NCBI GenBank assembly: GCA_017451915.1
Contig: JAFTNJ010000039.1
Coordinates: 62,001-126,000, forward strand
Length of the DNA stretch: 64,000 nucleotides
DNA from: Clostridia bacterium
GTDB lineage: Bacteria; Bacillota; Clostridia; Oscillospirales; CAG-272
Direction of reading: 5' to 3'
Shown here piece after piece: positions 1 through 9,061 of this stretch (position 1 is the stretch's first letter; each line of letters begins with the position of its first letter). A program made the position numbers and the translations under genes. The notes below the pieces were generated by a model that ran no database searches, was not told the DNA's origin, and saw nothing but the letters and a program-made list of their open reading frames with translations.

Positions 1-695
1 GGGGCTTCCACTGTCACGTGGGCTCCCAGGTCTTTGACTCCGAGGTCTACCTGGCTGCCTCCGAGATCATGCTCTCCTTTGTGGCAAAGATGCAAAAGGA
101 TCACGGCCTTGTGACCCGCGAATTGAACCTGGGCGGCGGCTACGGCGTGCGCTACACCGAGGCCGACCCCGTGATCAACATTGCCGAAAACATTGCCCTG
201 GTGGCGGCAGAGCTGAAAAAGACTGCGGCGCGTTTGGGAATCGCTCTCCCCTGCATCCTCATGGAGCCGGGACGGAGCATTGTTGCCGACGCGGGTCTGA
301 CCCTCTACACCGTGGGCTCGGTGAAAGAGATCAAGGGCTACAAGAACTACGTATCGGTGGACGGCGGTATGCCCGACAATCCCCGTTACGCCCTCTACGG
401 CTCGGCCTACACCGTGGAGATCGCCAACAAAATGGACGAGTCCAAGGAGTTTGTCTGCTCGGTGGTTGGCCGTTGCTGTGAATGCGGTGACATCCTGCAG
501 GAAAACGTCAAGCTGACCTCCACCGTCACGCGCGGTGACATCCTCGCCGTCCTCACCACCGGCGCCTATAACTACTCTATGGCATCCAATTACAACCGCA
601 TCCCCCGTCTCCCCATCATCATGGTGACCAAGGATTCCTCCTACGTCGCCGTCAAGCGCGAGACCTTCGAGGATTTAATAAAAAATGAGATATAA
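1..695 (+). CDS. lysA: Diaminopimelate decarboxylase, C-terminal part (5' end outside window)
   Basis: PLP-dependent enzyme that decarboxylates meso-diaminopimelate to L-lysine. The reading frame is open from base 3, upstream of the GTG at 18, and reads GFHCHVGSQVFD, the conserved GxHxHxGSQ segment of LysA. Further along are the glycine-rich LNLGGGYGVRY phosphate-binding segment, EPGRSIV, and CCECGDIL with the Cys/Glu pair that contacts substrate across the dimer in this fold III family. About 230 codons remain of an expected 410-420, so the first barrel half, including the PLP lysine, lies outside the window. It ends in TAA a few bases before a long palindromic element. Confidence 0.93.
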   Translation, partial: GFHCHVGSQVFDSEVYLAASEIMLSFVAKMQKDHGLVTRELNLGGGYGVRYTEADPVINIAENIALVAAELKKTAARLGIALPCILMEPGRSIVADAGLTLYTVGSVKEIKGYKNYVSVDGGMPDNPRYALYGSAYTVEIANKMDESKEFVCSVVGRCCECGDILQENVKLTSTVTRGDILAVLTTGAYNYSMASNYNRIPRLPIIMVTKDSSYVAVKRETFEDLIKNEI

Positions 696-699
696 GGCC

Positions 700-790
700 G
701 TGGGGGAAGGAGAAAACTTCTTGCAAGAAGTTTTCTCCTTCCCCCACACCCCTATCCTCTTTCAAGAACTTGCATAGAAGGTTTTTCTTT
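700..790 (+). repeat. Dispersed palindromic element, copy 1
   Basis: A perfect palindrome with 24-base arms (700-723 and 724-747, pairing through TTGCAA) lies four bases past the lysA stop. A conserved non-palindromic tail follows at 748-787 and includes TCAAGAACTTGCATAGAAGG. Related copies occur at 4603, 4899 and 17070. There is no U-tract directly after the stem, so it is not a textbook intrinsic terminator, although its place suggests a role in 3'-end formation or mRNA protection. Confidence 0.8.
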
Positions 791-814
791 TTGGGGGTGT
801 GATCCTCCGATCCT

Positions 815-1003
815 CGCCCTTCCTGTGTCATCCTGAGCGAAGGGAGGCGTGTAACGCCGCCCGGAGTCGAAGTTTTGCGCCGCAGGAGCAAAGCCGAGGA
901 GCGAAGCGTCGAAGGGATCTACGAACATTCTGCGCTGATTATTTAAGCCCCCAAGGCGCTCCCTCCGGGAGAGCCGTCGCCGCAGGCGACGGAGAGGGCC
1001 TAT
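815..1003. repeat. Mixed short repeats filling the lysA-lipoprotein gap
   Basis: No convincing gene. The stretch has TCATCCTGAGCGAAGGGAGG, GTCGAAGTTTTGCGCC and GAGCGAAGCGTCGAAGGGAT, a mosaic that recurs at 59.8-60.2 kb. At about 947-1000 a second element (CTCCCTCCGGGAGAG ... GACGGAGAGGGCC) resembles the one between purE and purC at 31.0 kb. Short open frames on both strands here follow the repeat sequence and look spurious. Confidence 0.6.
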
Positions 1004-1007
1004 CAAC

Positions 1008-1052
1008 AAAAAACGCTTACGATATGCATCCCGCATACCGTAAGCGTTTTTT
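1008..1052 (-). terminator. Intrinsic terminator, probably bidirectional
   Basis: Arms AAAAAACGCTTACG (1008-1021) and CGTAAGCGTTTTTT (1039-1052) form a 14-bp stem that continues through TATGC/GCATA. It lies just after the stop of the minus-strand lipoprotein gene. The T-run on both strands would allow use in either direction. Confidence 0.85.
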
Positions 1053-1055
1053 CTT

Positions 1056-2261
1056 TTAATCAATTACCTTTCCAACGTAATCCAAATAGGTCTTATCCTT
1101 AACCCGTGTCTCGGTGGCGTAAAGGTATTCGATCACGCCCTGACCGCCCGAGGCTCCAACCACCAAAACCGCGGTGTCGGTGCTATCCTTGCGGAAGTTG
1201 ACGGTAAAATGGGACACGTAAGAATCAAATTTTCCGTCGGTACGCATGGCAACCTGCTTGCCGCCCTCCGCCGAGTACCAGTAGCAATAGCAGTTGTCAT
1301 AAACGCTCTTTACACCGCCCTTGATGTAAAAGCCGCAGGCAAACTGATCGCTGTAGCAGTAATCGTACCAGTTGCTTCCCTTCTCATCATAAAAGCCGTA
1401 GCTGTCGGCATAGGTGGAGGAACCCATATAATATAGGGGATGCACGTTCCGCAGGATGTTGGCCGAGGCACTGAGCTTTACGCCGATGCTCACGTTGGCA
1501 ATGCGCAGATTGGTCAGGGTATTGTCGGCCCCCGCGATCCACACGCCAATCGTTTTGTCGCCTCCAAAGCCCGTAATATTCACGTTCATAATGTCGGCAT
1601 CCGAGGAGTTGCTGTTGGCGCCGGGCGCAATATACATTCCAATGGTGGTATTCTTAATGGAAAGATCCCGCACCCGCGTCTCCCGTCCGCTCTCAATGGT
1701 CACGCCCATGGCCTTGCGATTGCCGTCGATGATACCGCCGGTAAGGGAATATACGCTGCCGGGGGTTTGAATATCATTGGCGGAATTCTTGCCGCCAAGC
1801 CGAACCATGGCCTTGCTGTGGCTCCAGTCATCGCTGGCGCGGAGAATGGCATAATTGGAGAGCCGCAGATCCACGCTCAAGGTGGGATCGGCGGGGGTGA
1901 TGATGGGATTGGCCAGAATATAAAGGCCATCGGGGAAATAGATGGTGCGATTGGGGTTTTCGTCAATGATCTTCTGGATCGCTCCCGAAACGTCCTCGCT
2001 ACCGTCGTTCTTGACCCCATGGTCGGTAACGATCACGTATCCCAGAGCCTTGGCATCCGATTCTCCCAAGGCGCTTTCCATCGCCTCCAGCTTGCCCTCC
2101 AGCTCCGAAAGCTTCTCCTCGGCACTCGAGAGCTTTTCCTCGGCATCCCGCAGATCGGCATCCAGCTTATTCAACTCCAACACAATCCCCTTGGAATCAC
2201 AGGACGTCAAGGAAGGAACCAGACAAAGAATCAGCAACAAGCAAGACAACATTTTTTTCAT
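1056..2261 (-). CDS. Lipoprotein with coiled coil and pectate-lyase-like beta-helix
   Basis: A 401-residue secreted lipoprotein. The signal peptide ends in lipobox LTSC, with the lipidated Cys at 21. Residues about 29-66 are a charged heptad coiled coil (ELNKLDADLRDAEEKL...). From about 72 onward, VTDHGVKNDGSEDVSGAIQ and TIYFPDGLYIL are typical of the N-terminal part of right-handed beta-helix proteins of the pectate lyase 3 / GH28-like type. The rest has the regular short strand-turn pattern of such a helix. No catalytic residues can be assigned, so it may bind or cleave polysaccharide. Start: ATG after AGGAGG at 7 bases, with a promoter at 2300-2328. It is divergent from the GH2 gene, which fits a shared glycan role; that link is inference. 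Confidence 0.75.
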   Translation of the reverse strand: MKKMLSCLLLILCLVPSLTSCDSKGIVLELNKLDADLRDAEEKLSSAEEKLSELEGKLEAMESALGESDAKALGYVIVTDHGVKNDGSEDVSGAIQKIIDENPNRTIYFPDGLYILANPIITPADPTLSVDLRLSNYAILRASDDWSHSKAMVRLGGKNSANDIQTPGSVYSLTGGIIDGNRKAMGVTIESGRETRVRDLSIKNTTIGMYIAPGANSNSSDADIMNVNITGFGGDKTIGVWIAGADNTLTNLRIANVSIGVKLSASANILRNVHPLYYMGSSTYADSYGFYDEKGSNWYDYCYSDQFACGFYIKGGVKSVYDNCYCYWYSAEGGKQVAMRTDGKFDSYVSHFTVNFRKDSTDTAVLVVGASGGQGVIEYLYATETRVKDKTYLDYVGKVID

Positions 2262-2299
2262 CAGCGATTCCTCCTATAAAAAATCAGGATTCTGCCATC

Positions 2300-2328
2300 A
2301 GTATACCACAAAAAGGCCTCCGCGTCAA
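2300..2328 (-). promoter_or_regulatory. Sigma-A promoter of the beta-helix lipoprotein
   Basis: Read on the minus strand: TTGACG (2323-2328), 17-bp spacer, TATACT (2300-2305). The ATG at 2261 lies about 30 bases past the expected start point. Confidence 0.75.
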
Positions 2329-2361
2329 TCAAAAAATCCATCTTGCCAAGGAAAAATTCTA

Positions 2362-2390
2362 TTGACTATCCCTTTAAAATATGCTACAAT
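2362..2390 (+). promoter_or_regulatory. Sigma-A promoter of the GH2 gene
   Basis: TTGACT (2362-2367), 17-bp spacer, TACAAT (2385-2390). It is back to back with the lipoprotein promoter, the two -35 boxes being 33 bp apart, so one regulator could serve both. Confidence 0.8.
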
Positions 2391-2439
2391 AAGGCAACGG
2401 ACGTTGTCCGTTTTTGACTTGCGATACAGGAGGTTTATC

Positions 2440-4590
2440 ATGCGATTTGATCAAGTATGGAACGGCAGAAATTGCGACAAGAACCCCACCGAGTGGTTCC
2501 CCGCAAGCGTTCCCGGAAATATCCAATACGACTATAGCGTGTTCCACCAATTTGAGGACCTGAACTATTCCGACAACTACAAGCAGTTCTTGCCTCTTGA
2601 GGATGACCACTGGGAATACCAAGCCGTCCTTTCCTACAACAAAGAGGAAGGCGAGCGCGTCTTCTTCGTCAGCGGCGGCATCGATTACAAATACGACGTG
2701 ATCATCAACGGGGAAAAGATCTATTCCTACGAGGGTATGTTCCGCGGCTTTGAGCTGGATCTGACCGACAACTTGAATGGCAAGGAGGATCTTCTCACCG
2801 TTCACATCTATCCCCATCCCAAGAGCACCGGCGGCAGACCCAACACCCGTGACGAGGTGGATCAGAGCTGCAAGCCGCCCCTTTCCTACGGCTGGGATTT
2901 CAATCCCCGTCTGCTCAATTCGGGCATGTGGGAGGAGGCCTACATCGAAACCAGAGGCGTCTCCTATATTGGCGACGTGGAGGTTTTGGCAAAGCTTTCC
3001 GAGGATCTGAAGCTCGGCACCGTCACCTTTGATTTTACCTGCGAGCTCCCCTGCGAGACCGCCATTTACGATATGGACGGCAACCCGGTATATCGGGGAA
3101 CCGACCGCCGCGTGACCCTGGAGGATCCCAACCTTTGGTGGTGCAACGGTCAGGGCGTTCCCTACCTCTACCGCTGGGAGATCAAGAACGAAAAAGAAAG
3201 CAAGAGCGGCAACCTGGGCTTCCGCACCCTGCGTTTGGTGCGCAACAAGAGACCGCGCCTTAACACCTTCCCCAAGGGCAGATACGACGCTCCCATCACC
3301 GTGGAGCTCAACGGCAGACGTATTTTTGCCAAGGGTACCAACTGGGTAGCCCCCGCCCTCTTCTGGGGACATCTGGACGAGGAGATCTACGAGGAGCACG
3401 TCCGCCTGGCCTATGAGGCTCACATGAATATGTTCCGTATGCACGCGGGCTCGGGCAGACCCAAGAGATTCTTTTACGATATGTGCGACCGCTACGGCAT
3501 TCTGCTCTGGCAGGAATTCCCCTTGGCCTGCAACAACTATCGGGCAACGCCCCATTATCTTGGCGTGCTGGAATCCGAGGCGACCGCTATGATCACCGAT
3601 TTCCGCCACCACCCCTGCCTCGCCCTCTGGTGCGGCGGCAACGAGCTCTTTAACGACTGGTCGGGCATGGACGATCAATCCCACGCCCTGCGTCTGCTCA
3701 ACAAGCTCTGCTATGAGCTGGACTATGAGCGTCCCTTCCTTTACACCTCGCCTCTGATCGGCATGGCCCACGGTGGCTATACCTTCTACGCCGACCACCA
3801 GGGCGGCGAGACCCTGCAGTCCTTCCAAAAAGCCAACAACACGGCGTACCCCGAGTTCGGCATTCCCTCCGTCACCAACGCAAAGCTCTTGCGCAAGGTC
3901 ATTCCCGCGGAGGAGATCGTTTTCCCCATTCCCTACAGCAAATCCTGGATCGCTCACCACGGCTTTGACGCCTGGGGACGCGAGCGTTGGCTCTGCCAGG
4001 ACACTCTGGCACACTACTTCCCCAAAGCAACAACGCTGGAAGAGCTGGTGGAGCAATCCGAGTGGCTTCAAGCCGAAGGATATCGTGGTCTGTTCGAGGA
4101 GATGCGCCGTCAGTGGCCCTACTGCAGTATGGCACTCAACTGGTGCTTCAACGAGCCCTGGACCACCGTTGGCAACAACACCCTCCTGGCCTTCCCCTCT
4201 CACAAAAAGCCCTCCTATTACACCGTCAAGAGTGCTCTGCGCCCCACCCTCTTTAGCGCCAAGATCGGGAAATTCGTCTGGATCGCAGGCGAGACCTTTG
4301 AAGCCGAGCTCTGGCTCCTCAACGATGCTCCCGCCGCGGCGGAAGGCAAAGTTCGTGCAACCCTGACCCTGGGAGACGAAACCGTTGAGCTTTTGGAATG
4401 GAGCGCCAAGACCGAGGCCAATGACAACAAACAAGGCCCCACGGTTCGCTTTAAGCTGCCCAAGGTGGATGGCGTCGACCGCCTGACCCTAAACCTGATC
4501 GCCGAGAACGGCCTGGAAAATCAATACGTTTACCAATACCGCCCCACGAAAAAAGTAGTGGATCTCCGCGCCAACAACGGCGTGGAATGA
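2440..4590 (+). CDS. Glycoside hydrolase family 2, beta-mannosidase-like
   Basis: A 716-residue retaining exo-glycosidase, probably cytoplasmic because it has no signal peptide. The N-terminal sandwich domain starts with a beta-mannosidase-like segment (WFPASVPGNIQYDY). The TIM barrel holds CGGNE with E402 as likely acid/base, and AYPEFG with E472 as likely nucleophile, by analogy with GH2 NE and SEFG motifs. Length is somewhat below the 800-900 usual for beta-mannosidases. The ATG at 2440 is chosen because AGGAGG lies 7 bases upstream and the promoter ends at 2390; the open frame continues upstream without sense. Substrate (beta-mannoside or other) is inferred from family resemblance only. 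Confidence 0.85.
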   Translation: MRFDQVWNGRNCDKNPTEWFPASVPGNIQYDYSVFHQFEDLNYSDNYKQFLPLEDDHWEYQAVLSYNKEEGERVFFVSGGIDYKYDVIINGEKIYSYEGMFRGFELDLTDNLNGKEDLLTVHIYPHPKSTGGRPNTRDEVDQSCKPPLSYGWDFNPRLLNSGMWEEAYIETRGVSYIGDVEVLAKLSEDLKLGTVTFDFTCELPCETAIYDMDGNPVYRGTDRRVTLEDPNLWWCNGQGVPYLYRWEIKNEKESKSGNLGFRTLRLVRNKRPRLNTFPKGRYDAPITVELNGRRIFAKGTNWVAPALFWGHLDEEIYEEHVRLAYEAHMNMFRMHAGSGRPKRFFYDMCDRYGILLWQEFPLACNNYRATPHYLGVLESEATAMITDFRHHPCLALWCGGNELFNDWSGMDDQSHALRLLNKLCYELDYERPFLYTSPLIGMAHGGYTFYADHQGGETLQSFQKANNTAYPEFGIPSVTNAKLLRKVIPAEEIVFPIPYSKSWIAHHGFDAWGRERWLCQDTLAHYFPKATTLEELVEQSEWLQAEGYRGLFEEMRRQWPYCSMALNWCFNEPWTTVGNNTLLAFPSHKKPSYYTVKSALRPTLFSAKIGKFVWIAGETFEAELWLLNDAPAAAEGKVRATLTLGDETVELLEWSAKTEANDNKQGPTVRFKLPKVDGVDRLTLNLIAENGLENQYVYQYRPTKKVVDLRANNGVE

Positions 4591-4602
4591 GTGGGGGATT
4601 CT

Positions 4603-4692
4603 TTGGGGGAGAGGGAGAACTTCTTGCAAGAAGTTCTCCCTCTCCCCCAAGCCTCCTCACCCTTTCAAGAACTTGCATAGAAGGTTTTTGGA
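4603..4692 (+). repeat. Dispersed palindromic element, copy 2
   Basis: Palindrome with 24-base arms (4603-4626 and 4627-4650) starting 12 bases past the GH2 stop. The tail contains TTTCAAGAACTTGCATAGAA. Compared with copy 1, substitutions in one arm are matched by complementary changes in the other, so pairing has been preserved. Confidence 0.8.
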
Positions 4693-4782
4693 GGGAATGG
4701 GGGTGTTTTTCCGATTTTCGCTTCTCATTTTGCGATGGAAATGCACATGTTCTGTCTGTTTTGACCAAAGAAAAAATAACGC

Positions 4783-4834
4783 TTGTAGGGGCGACCCGCG
4801 GTCGCCCGCGGGCGTTCACAGAACGCCCCTACAA
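4783..4834. repeat. GTAGGGGCG inverted repeat
   Basis: Outer arms TTGTAGGGGCG (4783-4793) and CGCCCCTACAA (4824-4834) enclose a GC-rich inner hairpin (GCGGTCGCCCGCGGGCG). No gene is supported between 4591 and 4992. The stretch holds this hairpin, palindrome copies 2 and 3, and about 90 bases (4693-4782) in which I see nothing. Confidence 0.6.
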
Positions 4835-4898
4835 CTCAAAACATACAAAAACGCTAATACAACGTGCCATCCTAACCACAACCCTCAACATCCCCTTT

Positions 4899-4974
4899 GC
4901 GCAAGTTCTTGAAAGAGGATAGGGGTGCGGGGGAAGGAGAAAACTTCTTTCAAGAAGTTTTCTCCTTCCCCCGC
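4899..4974 (-). repeat. Dispersed palindromic element, copy 3
   Basis: Same element in reverse orientation: stem arms 4927-4949 and 4952-4974, tail 4899-4926. It therefore follows the guaB 3' end in the same sense as copies 1 and 2 follow lysA and GH2. Confidence 0.8.
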
Positions 4975-4992
4975 GGTCTTATTTTATATCAA

Positions 4993-6498
4993 TTATTTAA
5001 TTGTATTGCCTTTTTCCTTCTGGATAACGTCGTGGGCGCCGCCCTCAACGATACTGGTAGCCGACACCAGGGTAAGCACGGCCTTTTCCTGCAGCTCGGG
5101 AATGGTGAGTGCGCCGCAGTTGCACATGGTGGACTTGACCTTTGCCAGGGACATGGCCACGTTGTCCTTCAGGCTTCCCGCATAGGGAACGTAGGAATCA
5201 ACGCCTTCCTCAAAGGAGAGCTTCTTATCGCCGCCCAGGTCGTATCTCTGCCAGTTGCGGGCACGGGCCGAGCCCTCGCCCCAGTACTCCTTGTAGTAGG
5301 TGCCGCCAATGCTGACCTTGTTGGAGGGGCTTTCGTCAAATCTTGCAAAGTATCTGCCAAGCATTACGAAATCCGCGCCCATAGCCAGGGACAGGGTGAT
5401 GTGGTGATCGTAAACGATACCGCCATCGGAGCAAACGGGAATATAAACGCCGGTCTCCTTGAAATACTCGTCTCTTGCGCGGCAAACCTCGATCAGAGCC
5501 GTTGCCTGTCCGCGTCCGATGCCCTTGGTCTCACGGGTGATGCAGATCGAACCGCCGCCAATACCAACCTTAATAAAGTCGGCACCGCAGTCGGCCAGGA
5601 AGCGGAATCCGGCCGCGTCTACCACGTTACCGGCACCCACCTTTACGCTGTCGCCGTATTTCTCACGGATCCAGGCCAGGGTGCGCTTCTGCCACTCGGA
5701 GAAGCCCTCGGAGGAGTCGATGCAAAGCACGTCGGCACCGGCCTCTACCAATGCGGGAACACGCTCGGCGTAGTCACGGGTGTTGATGCCCGCGCCTACC
5801 ACGTATCTCTTGGAAGCGTCCAACAGCTCGTTGGGATTCTGCTTGTGGGCCTCGTAGTCCTTGCGGAAGACCAGGTAGCAGAGGTTGCCCGCCTCGTTGA
5901 TGATGGGCAGGGAGTTGAGCTTGTGATCCCAAATGATATCGTTGGCCTCCTTGAGGGTGGTGCCCTCCTTGGCAACGATCAGCTTATCAAAGGGCGTCAT
6001 GAATTCCTTCACCTTGGTGGCGGGATCCATACGGCTGACGCGATAGTCACGGCCGGTAACAATGCCCAGGAGCTTACCGTTGGGCGTACCGTCGTCGGTC
6101 ACGGCCACGGTGGAGTAGCCGTTCTGCTCCTTGAGGGCTACCACGTCTGCCATGGTGCTGTCGGGAGTCACGTTGGAGCCGCTGATAACAAAGCCTGCCT
6201 TGTAATTCTTGGCACGGCGAACCATAGCCGCCTCGTCCTCAATGGTCTGGGAGCCGTAGATGAAGGATACGCCGCCCTCGGTTGCCAGAGCTACCGCCAG
6301 GCGGTCACCCGACACCGACTGCATGATTGCCGACACCATGGGAATGTTCATGGTAATGGCAGAGGTCTCCCCCTTCTTGAACTTGACCAGAGGGGTCTTG
6401 AGGCTGACGTTTGCCGGGATGCACTCGGCAGAGGAATAGCCGGGGATCAGCAGATATTCGTTAAAAGTATGGGAAGGTTCGTTAATAAAAGTGGCCAT
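4993..6498 (-). CDS. guaB: IMP dehydrogenase, Tritrichomonas foetus-like type
   Basis: NAD-dependent oxidation of IMP to XMP, the committed step to GMP. 501 residues: barrel 1-105, two CBS domains about 106-225, then the rest of the barrel. The catalytic loop is [12 protein letters not shown] with Cys319; the flap contains NWQRYD with Arg418-Tyr419. From memory, these numbers equal those of the T. foetus enzyme, and the surrounding sequence ([31 protein letters not shown]) is of that subtype and not the usual PGSICTTR type. A ribosome site AAAGGAG overlaps the pyrB 3' end, 6 bases upstream, so it is the last gene of the pyrimidine operon. Confidence 0.95.
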   Translation of the reverse strand: MATFINEPSHTFNEYLLIPGYSSAECIPANVSLKTPLVKFKKGETSAITMNIPMVSAIMQSVSGDRLAVALATEGGVSFIYGSQTIEDEAAMVRRAKNYKAGFVISGSNVTPDSTMADVVALKEQNGYSTVAVTDDGTPNGKLLGIVTGRDYRVSRMDPATKVKEFMTPFDKLIVAKEGTTLKEANDIIWDHKLNSLPIINEAGNLCYLVFRKDYEAHKQNPNELLDASKRYVVGAGINTRDYAERVPALVEAGADVLCIDSSEGFSEWQKRTLAWIREKYGDSVKVGAGNVVDAAGFRFLADCGADFIKVGIGGGSICITRETKGIGRGQATALIEVCRARDEYFKETGVYIPVCSDGGIVYDHHITLSLAMGADFVMLGRYFARFDESPSNKVSIGGTYYKEYWGEGSARARNWQRYDLGGDKKLSFEEGVDSYVPYAGSLKDNVAMSLAKVKSTMCNCGALTIPELQEKAVLTLVSATSIVEGGAHDVIQKEKGNTIK

Positions 6499-6504
6499 CT
6501 CTAT

Positions 6505-7602
6505 TTAAATCTCCTTTGTTTGTTGTTTGCTCTCGCAGTAAATGCATCTGCAAATATGGTATTCTTTATCGGTGACTTTAAAGATTTGATCCAGCTCCTG
6601 CTCCACCGACGTGATGCAGTTGGGATTTTGACAGCGGATGGTGTTGATCAACAGCTCCGCGTTCTCGTTCTCGGCGGGAGAGGGTTGGTCTACGCTCTCC
6701 AGCAGGCGCAGGATCAGCGCCATGCGAATATACTTGCCGTTGAGCACCTGCTTGAAGTAGCAGGCTCTGGGATCCTTATCCACCTGCACGCTGATCTCGT
6801 TGACGCGAGGCAGCGGATGGAGCACGGCCATATCGGACTTGGCAAGGGCCATCTTCTCGGGGGTGAGAATGTAGCTGTCCTTGAGCCGCTCGTAAACGAA
6901 GGGATCGGCAAAGCGTTCCCGCTGAATACGGGTCATATAGAGGATGTCCAGGGTGGGGAGTGCCTCCTCCAGATTGGTGGTTTCCAGGTACTCCATGTGA
7001 TTCTTTTCCAGATCGTCGAACCGGACGTAGCCCGGGATCTTGAGCTCCTCGGGAGAGATCAGCACGATCTTGATTCCCGTGTAGCGGGTGAGGGCCGAGA
7101 TCAGGGAGTGCACGGTGCGTCCGTACTTCAGGTCCCCGCAAAAGCCCACGGTCAGATCGTGGAGTCGGCCCTTTTCCCGATAAATGGTCAAGAGGTCGGT
7201 CAGGGTCTGGGTGGGGTGATTGTGTCCCCCGTCTCCCGCGTTGATCACGGGAATGGTAGCGTTCTTGGACGCCACGTAGGGGGCTCCCTCCTTGGGATGG
7301 CGCATGGCAATGATATCCGCGTAGCAGCTGATGACCTTTGCCGTATCGGCAACGCTCTCGCCCTTGCTGGCCGAGGAGGAGCTGGCCTCGGAGAAGCCGA
7401 TGACGTTTCCTCCCAGCTCCATCATCGCCGCCTCAAAGCTCAGGCGGGTGCGGGTGGAGGGCTCAAAAAACAGGGTGGCCAGCTTTTTGCCCTTGCATTT
7501 CTCGGCGTAGGCTGCGGGATGCTCGATAATATCGTTGGCCGTAGCAATCAACTCGTCCAATTCCTCAATGGACAGATCAAAAATATCAATTAAACTTCTC
7601 AT
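6505..7602 (-). CDS. pyrB: Aspartate carbamoyltransferase with C-terminal PyrI-type zinc domain
   Basis: Condenses carbamoyl phosphate and L-aspartate to carbamoylaspartate. Residues 1-305 are a full catalytic chain with [15 protein letters not shown] (carbamoyl phosphate loop), [10 protein letters not shown] and HPLPRVNEI. The protein is 365 long, not about 305-310. The last 45 residues carry Cys324-x4-Cys329 and Cys353-x2-Cys356, the spacing of the zinc ribbon of regulatory chain PyrI. The allosteric nucleotide-binding domain of PyrI is absent. In E. coli this zinc domain contacts the catalytic chain. Here it may only stabilise assembly, without CTP/ATP control; that is inference. Start: ATG with GGGAGG 5 bases upstream. 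Confidence 0.93.
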   Translation of the reverse strand: MRSLIDIFDLSIEELDELIATANDIIEHPAAYAEKCKGKKLATLFFEPSTRTRLSFEAAMMELGGNVIGFSEASSSSASKGESVADTAKVISCYADIIAMRHPKEGAPYVASKNATIPVINAGDGGHNHPTQTLTDLLTIYREKGRLHDLTVGFCGDLKYGRTVHSLISALTRYTGIKIVLISPEELKIPGYVRFDDLEKNHMEYLETTNLEEALPTLDILYMTRIQRERFADPFVYERLKDSYILTPEKMALAKSDMAVLHPLPRVNEISVQVDKDPRACYFKQVLNGKYIRMALILRLLESVDQPSPAENENAELLINTIRCQNPNCITSVEQELDQIFKVTDKEYHICRCIYCESKQQTKEI

Positions 7603-7638
7603 TGATACCTCCCTTTGGCAAACTCAATGGGTTGGGGC

Positions 7639-8298
7639 TCATTCCGCCTTGGCGCCGTTGATTGCCAGGTAGTTCTTAATGCGGGTCACGTTCTCGGCGT
7701 TCTTCTCATCCTCTTCCAGGTACTCGATGATATCGTAAACGTCGACAACGGAGTATACGGGGAAGCCGAACTGCTCCTCAATCTCCTGCATTGCGCCCTT
7801 CTCGGTCTGGCCCTTTTCCTTGCGGTCTACCATGATAAAGGTAGCGGCTACGCGGGTACCCTCCAGGTGGGAGAGGATCTCCATGCTCTCGCGGATAGCG
7901 GTACCGGCGGTGATGACGTCCTCGATGATGACGATCTCCTCGCCCGCCTGGGGAACGTATCCAACGAATACGCCGCCCTCGCCGTGATCCTTTACTTCCT
8001 TACGGTTGAAGAAGAAGGGCACGTTGAGATCCTGCTTGGAAAGAGCCACCGCCGCGGAAACGGCAAGGGAGATTCCCTTGTAGGCGGGACCGTAAAGAAC
8101 GGCCTTCTTTGCACCCAGCTTTTCAAAATAAGCTCTTGCGTAGAACTCACCGAGCTTGGCAATGTCGTTGCCGGTCTTGATCATGCCCGCGTTGATAAAG
8201 TAAGGGATCTTGCGTCCGCTCTTTGCGGTAAAATCACCGAACTTCAGCACGCCGGCACCCTCTAAAAACTGTATAAATTCTCTTTTGTAAGCTTCCAT
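7639..8298 (-). CDS. pyrE: Orotate phosphoribosyltransferase
   Basis: Transfers phosphoribose from PRPP to orotate, giving OMP. 219 residues, normal for the family. The PRPP motif is VIIEDVITAGTAIRE, and KKAVLYGPAYKGI and FFNRKEVKDHGEGG form the flexible catalytic region. ATG has AAGGAG 8 bases upstream. It lies 23 bases after pyrF and 36 before pyrB in the same transcription direction. Confidence 0.96.
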   Translation of the reverse strand: MEAYKREFIQFLEGAGVLKFGDFTAKSGRKIPYFINAGMIKTGNDIAKLGEFYARAYFEKLGAKKAVLYGPAYKGISLAVSAAVALSKQDLNVPFFFNRKEVKDHGEGGVFVGYVPQAGEEIVIIEDVITAGTAIRESMEILSHLEGTRVAATFIMVDRKEKGQTEKGAMQEIEEQFGFPVYSVVDVYDIIEYLEEDEKNAENVTRIKNYLAINGAKAE

Positions 8299-8321
8299 GA
8301 TTCTTTTCTCCTTCTTTCTTC

Positions 8322-9020
8322 TCAGTCAACGAACTCGGCAACGCATCTCTCGTATGCGGCCACGGGATCGGCGGCAGCGGTAATGGGACGGCCCACGACG
8401 ATGTAGTCCGAACCGATCTTCTTTGCCTCGGCGGGGGTCATCACGCGCTTCTGGTCGCCAATATCACCGTCGGCAAAGCGAACGCCGGGGGTTACGGTGA
8501 GGAAGCCCTCGCCGCATCTTTCGTGAACCTTGCCTGCCTCCAGGGGAGAGCAGACCACGCCGTCCAGTCCTGCCAGCTTGGCGTTGTTGGCGTAGTGCAT
8601 CACCACCTCGGCAATGGGCTCCTTGATCCACAGATCTCTCTCCATGCTCTCCTGGTCGGTGGAGGTCAGCTGGGTCACCGCGATGAGGAGGGGTCTGGTG
8701 CCGTCGGGACGGGTAAGTCCTTCAATGGCGGCCTCCATCATGGCACGGGTGCCTGCGGCGTGCAGGTTGGTCATATCCACGTCCAGACGGGAAAGAACCG
8801 CCATGGACTTCTTTACGGTGTTGGGAATGTCGTGGAGCTTCAGATCCAGGAAGATCTTATGTCCGCGCTTTTTGATCTCTCTTACAATGGAGGGACCCTC
8901 GGCGTAGAAAAGCTCCATGCCGATCTTTACAAAGGGCTTCTTTCCGGTAAACTGATCCAGAAAGGCAAATGTTTTTTCTGCGCTGTCAAAATCGCAGGCA
9001 ATGATGACGTCTTTTCCCAT
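8322..9020 (-). CDS. pyrF: Orotidine-5'-phosphate decarboxylase
   Basis: Decarboxylates OMP to UMP, the last step of de novo pyrimidine synthesis. 232-residue TIM barrel with the Asp-Lys-x-x-Asp network in LDLKLHDIPNTV, and GVRF and VVGRPIT near the phosphate site. A much longer open frame runs upstream to 9518, but the ATG at 9020 is preceded by AAGGAG at 7 bases and begins at the family's usual N-terminus (DVIIACDFD). The upstream extension would overlap the hydrolase gene. Confidence 0.95.
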   Translation of the reverse strand: MGKDVIIACDFDSAEKTFAFLDQFTGKKPFVKIGMELFYAEGPSIVREIKKRGHKIFLDLKLHDIPNTVKKSMAVLSRLDVDMTNLHAAGTRAMMEAAIEGLTRPDGTRPLLIAVTQLTSTDQESMERDLWIKEPIAEVVMHYANNAKLAGLDGVVCSPLEAGKVHERCGEGFLTVTPGVRFADGDIGDQKRVMTPAEAKKIGSDYIVVGRPITAAADPVAAYERCVAEFVD

Positions 9021-9061
9021 GATATTCTCCTTCACTTTTTGATTTATATTATTTTTATTGA

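Noticed and set aside
652-1063. Short open frames on both strands after lysA
   Set aside because: They translate the palindromic and TCATCCTGAGCG repeats, and no family pattern or ribosome site is present.
4451-4922. Open frames of 79-122 codons after the GH2 gene
   Set aside because: They run through palindrome copies and the GTAGGGGCG hairpin; the encoded text (e.g. GEGELLARSSPSPP) repeats with the DNA element.
4993-6498. GMP reductase instead of IMP dehydrogenase
   Set aside because: CBS domains and the Arg-Tyr flap (NWQRYD) are present, which belong to IMP dehydrogenase.
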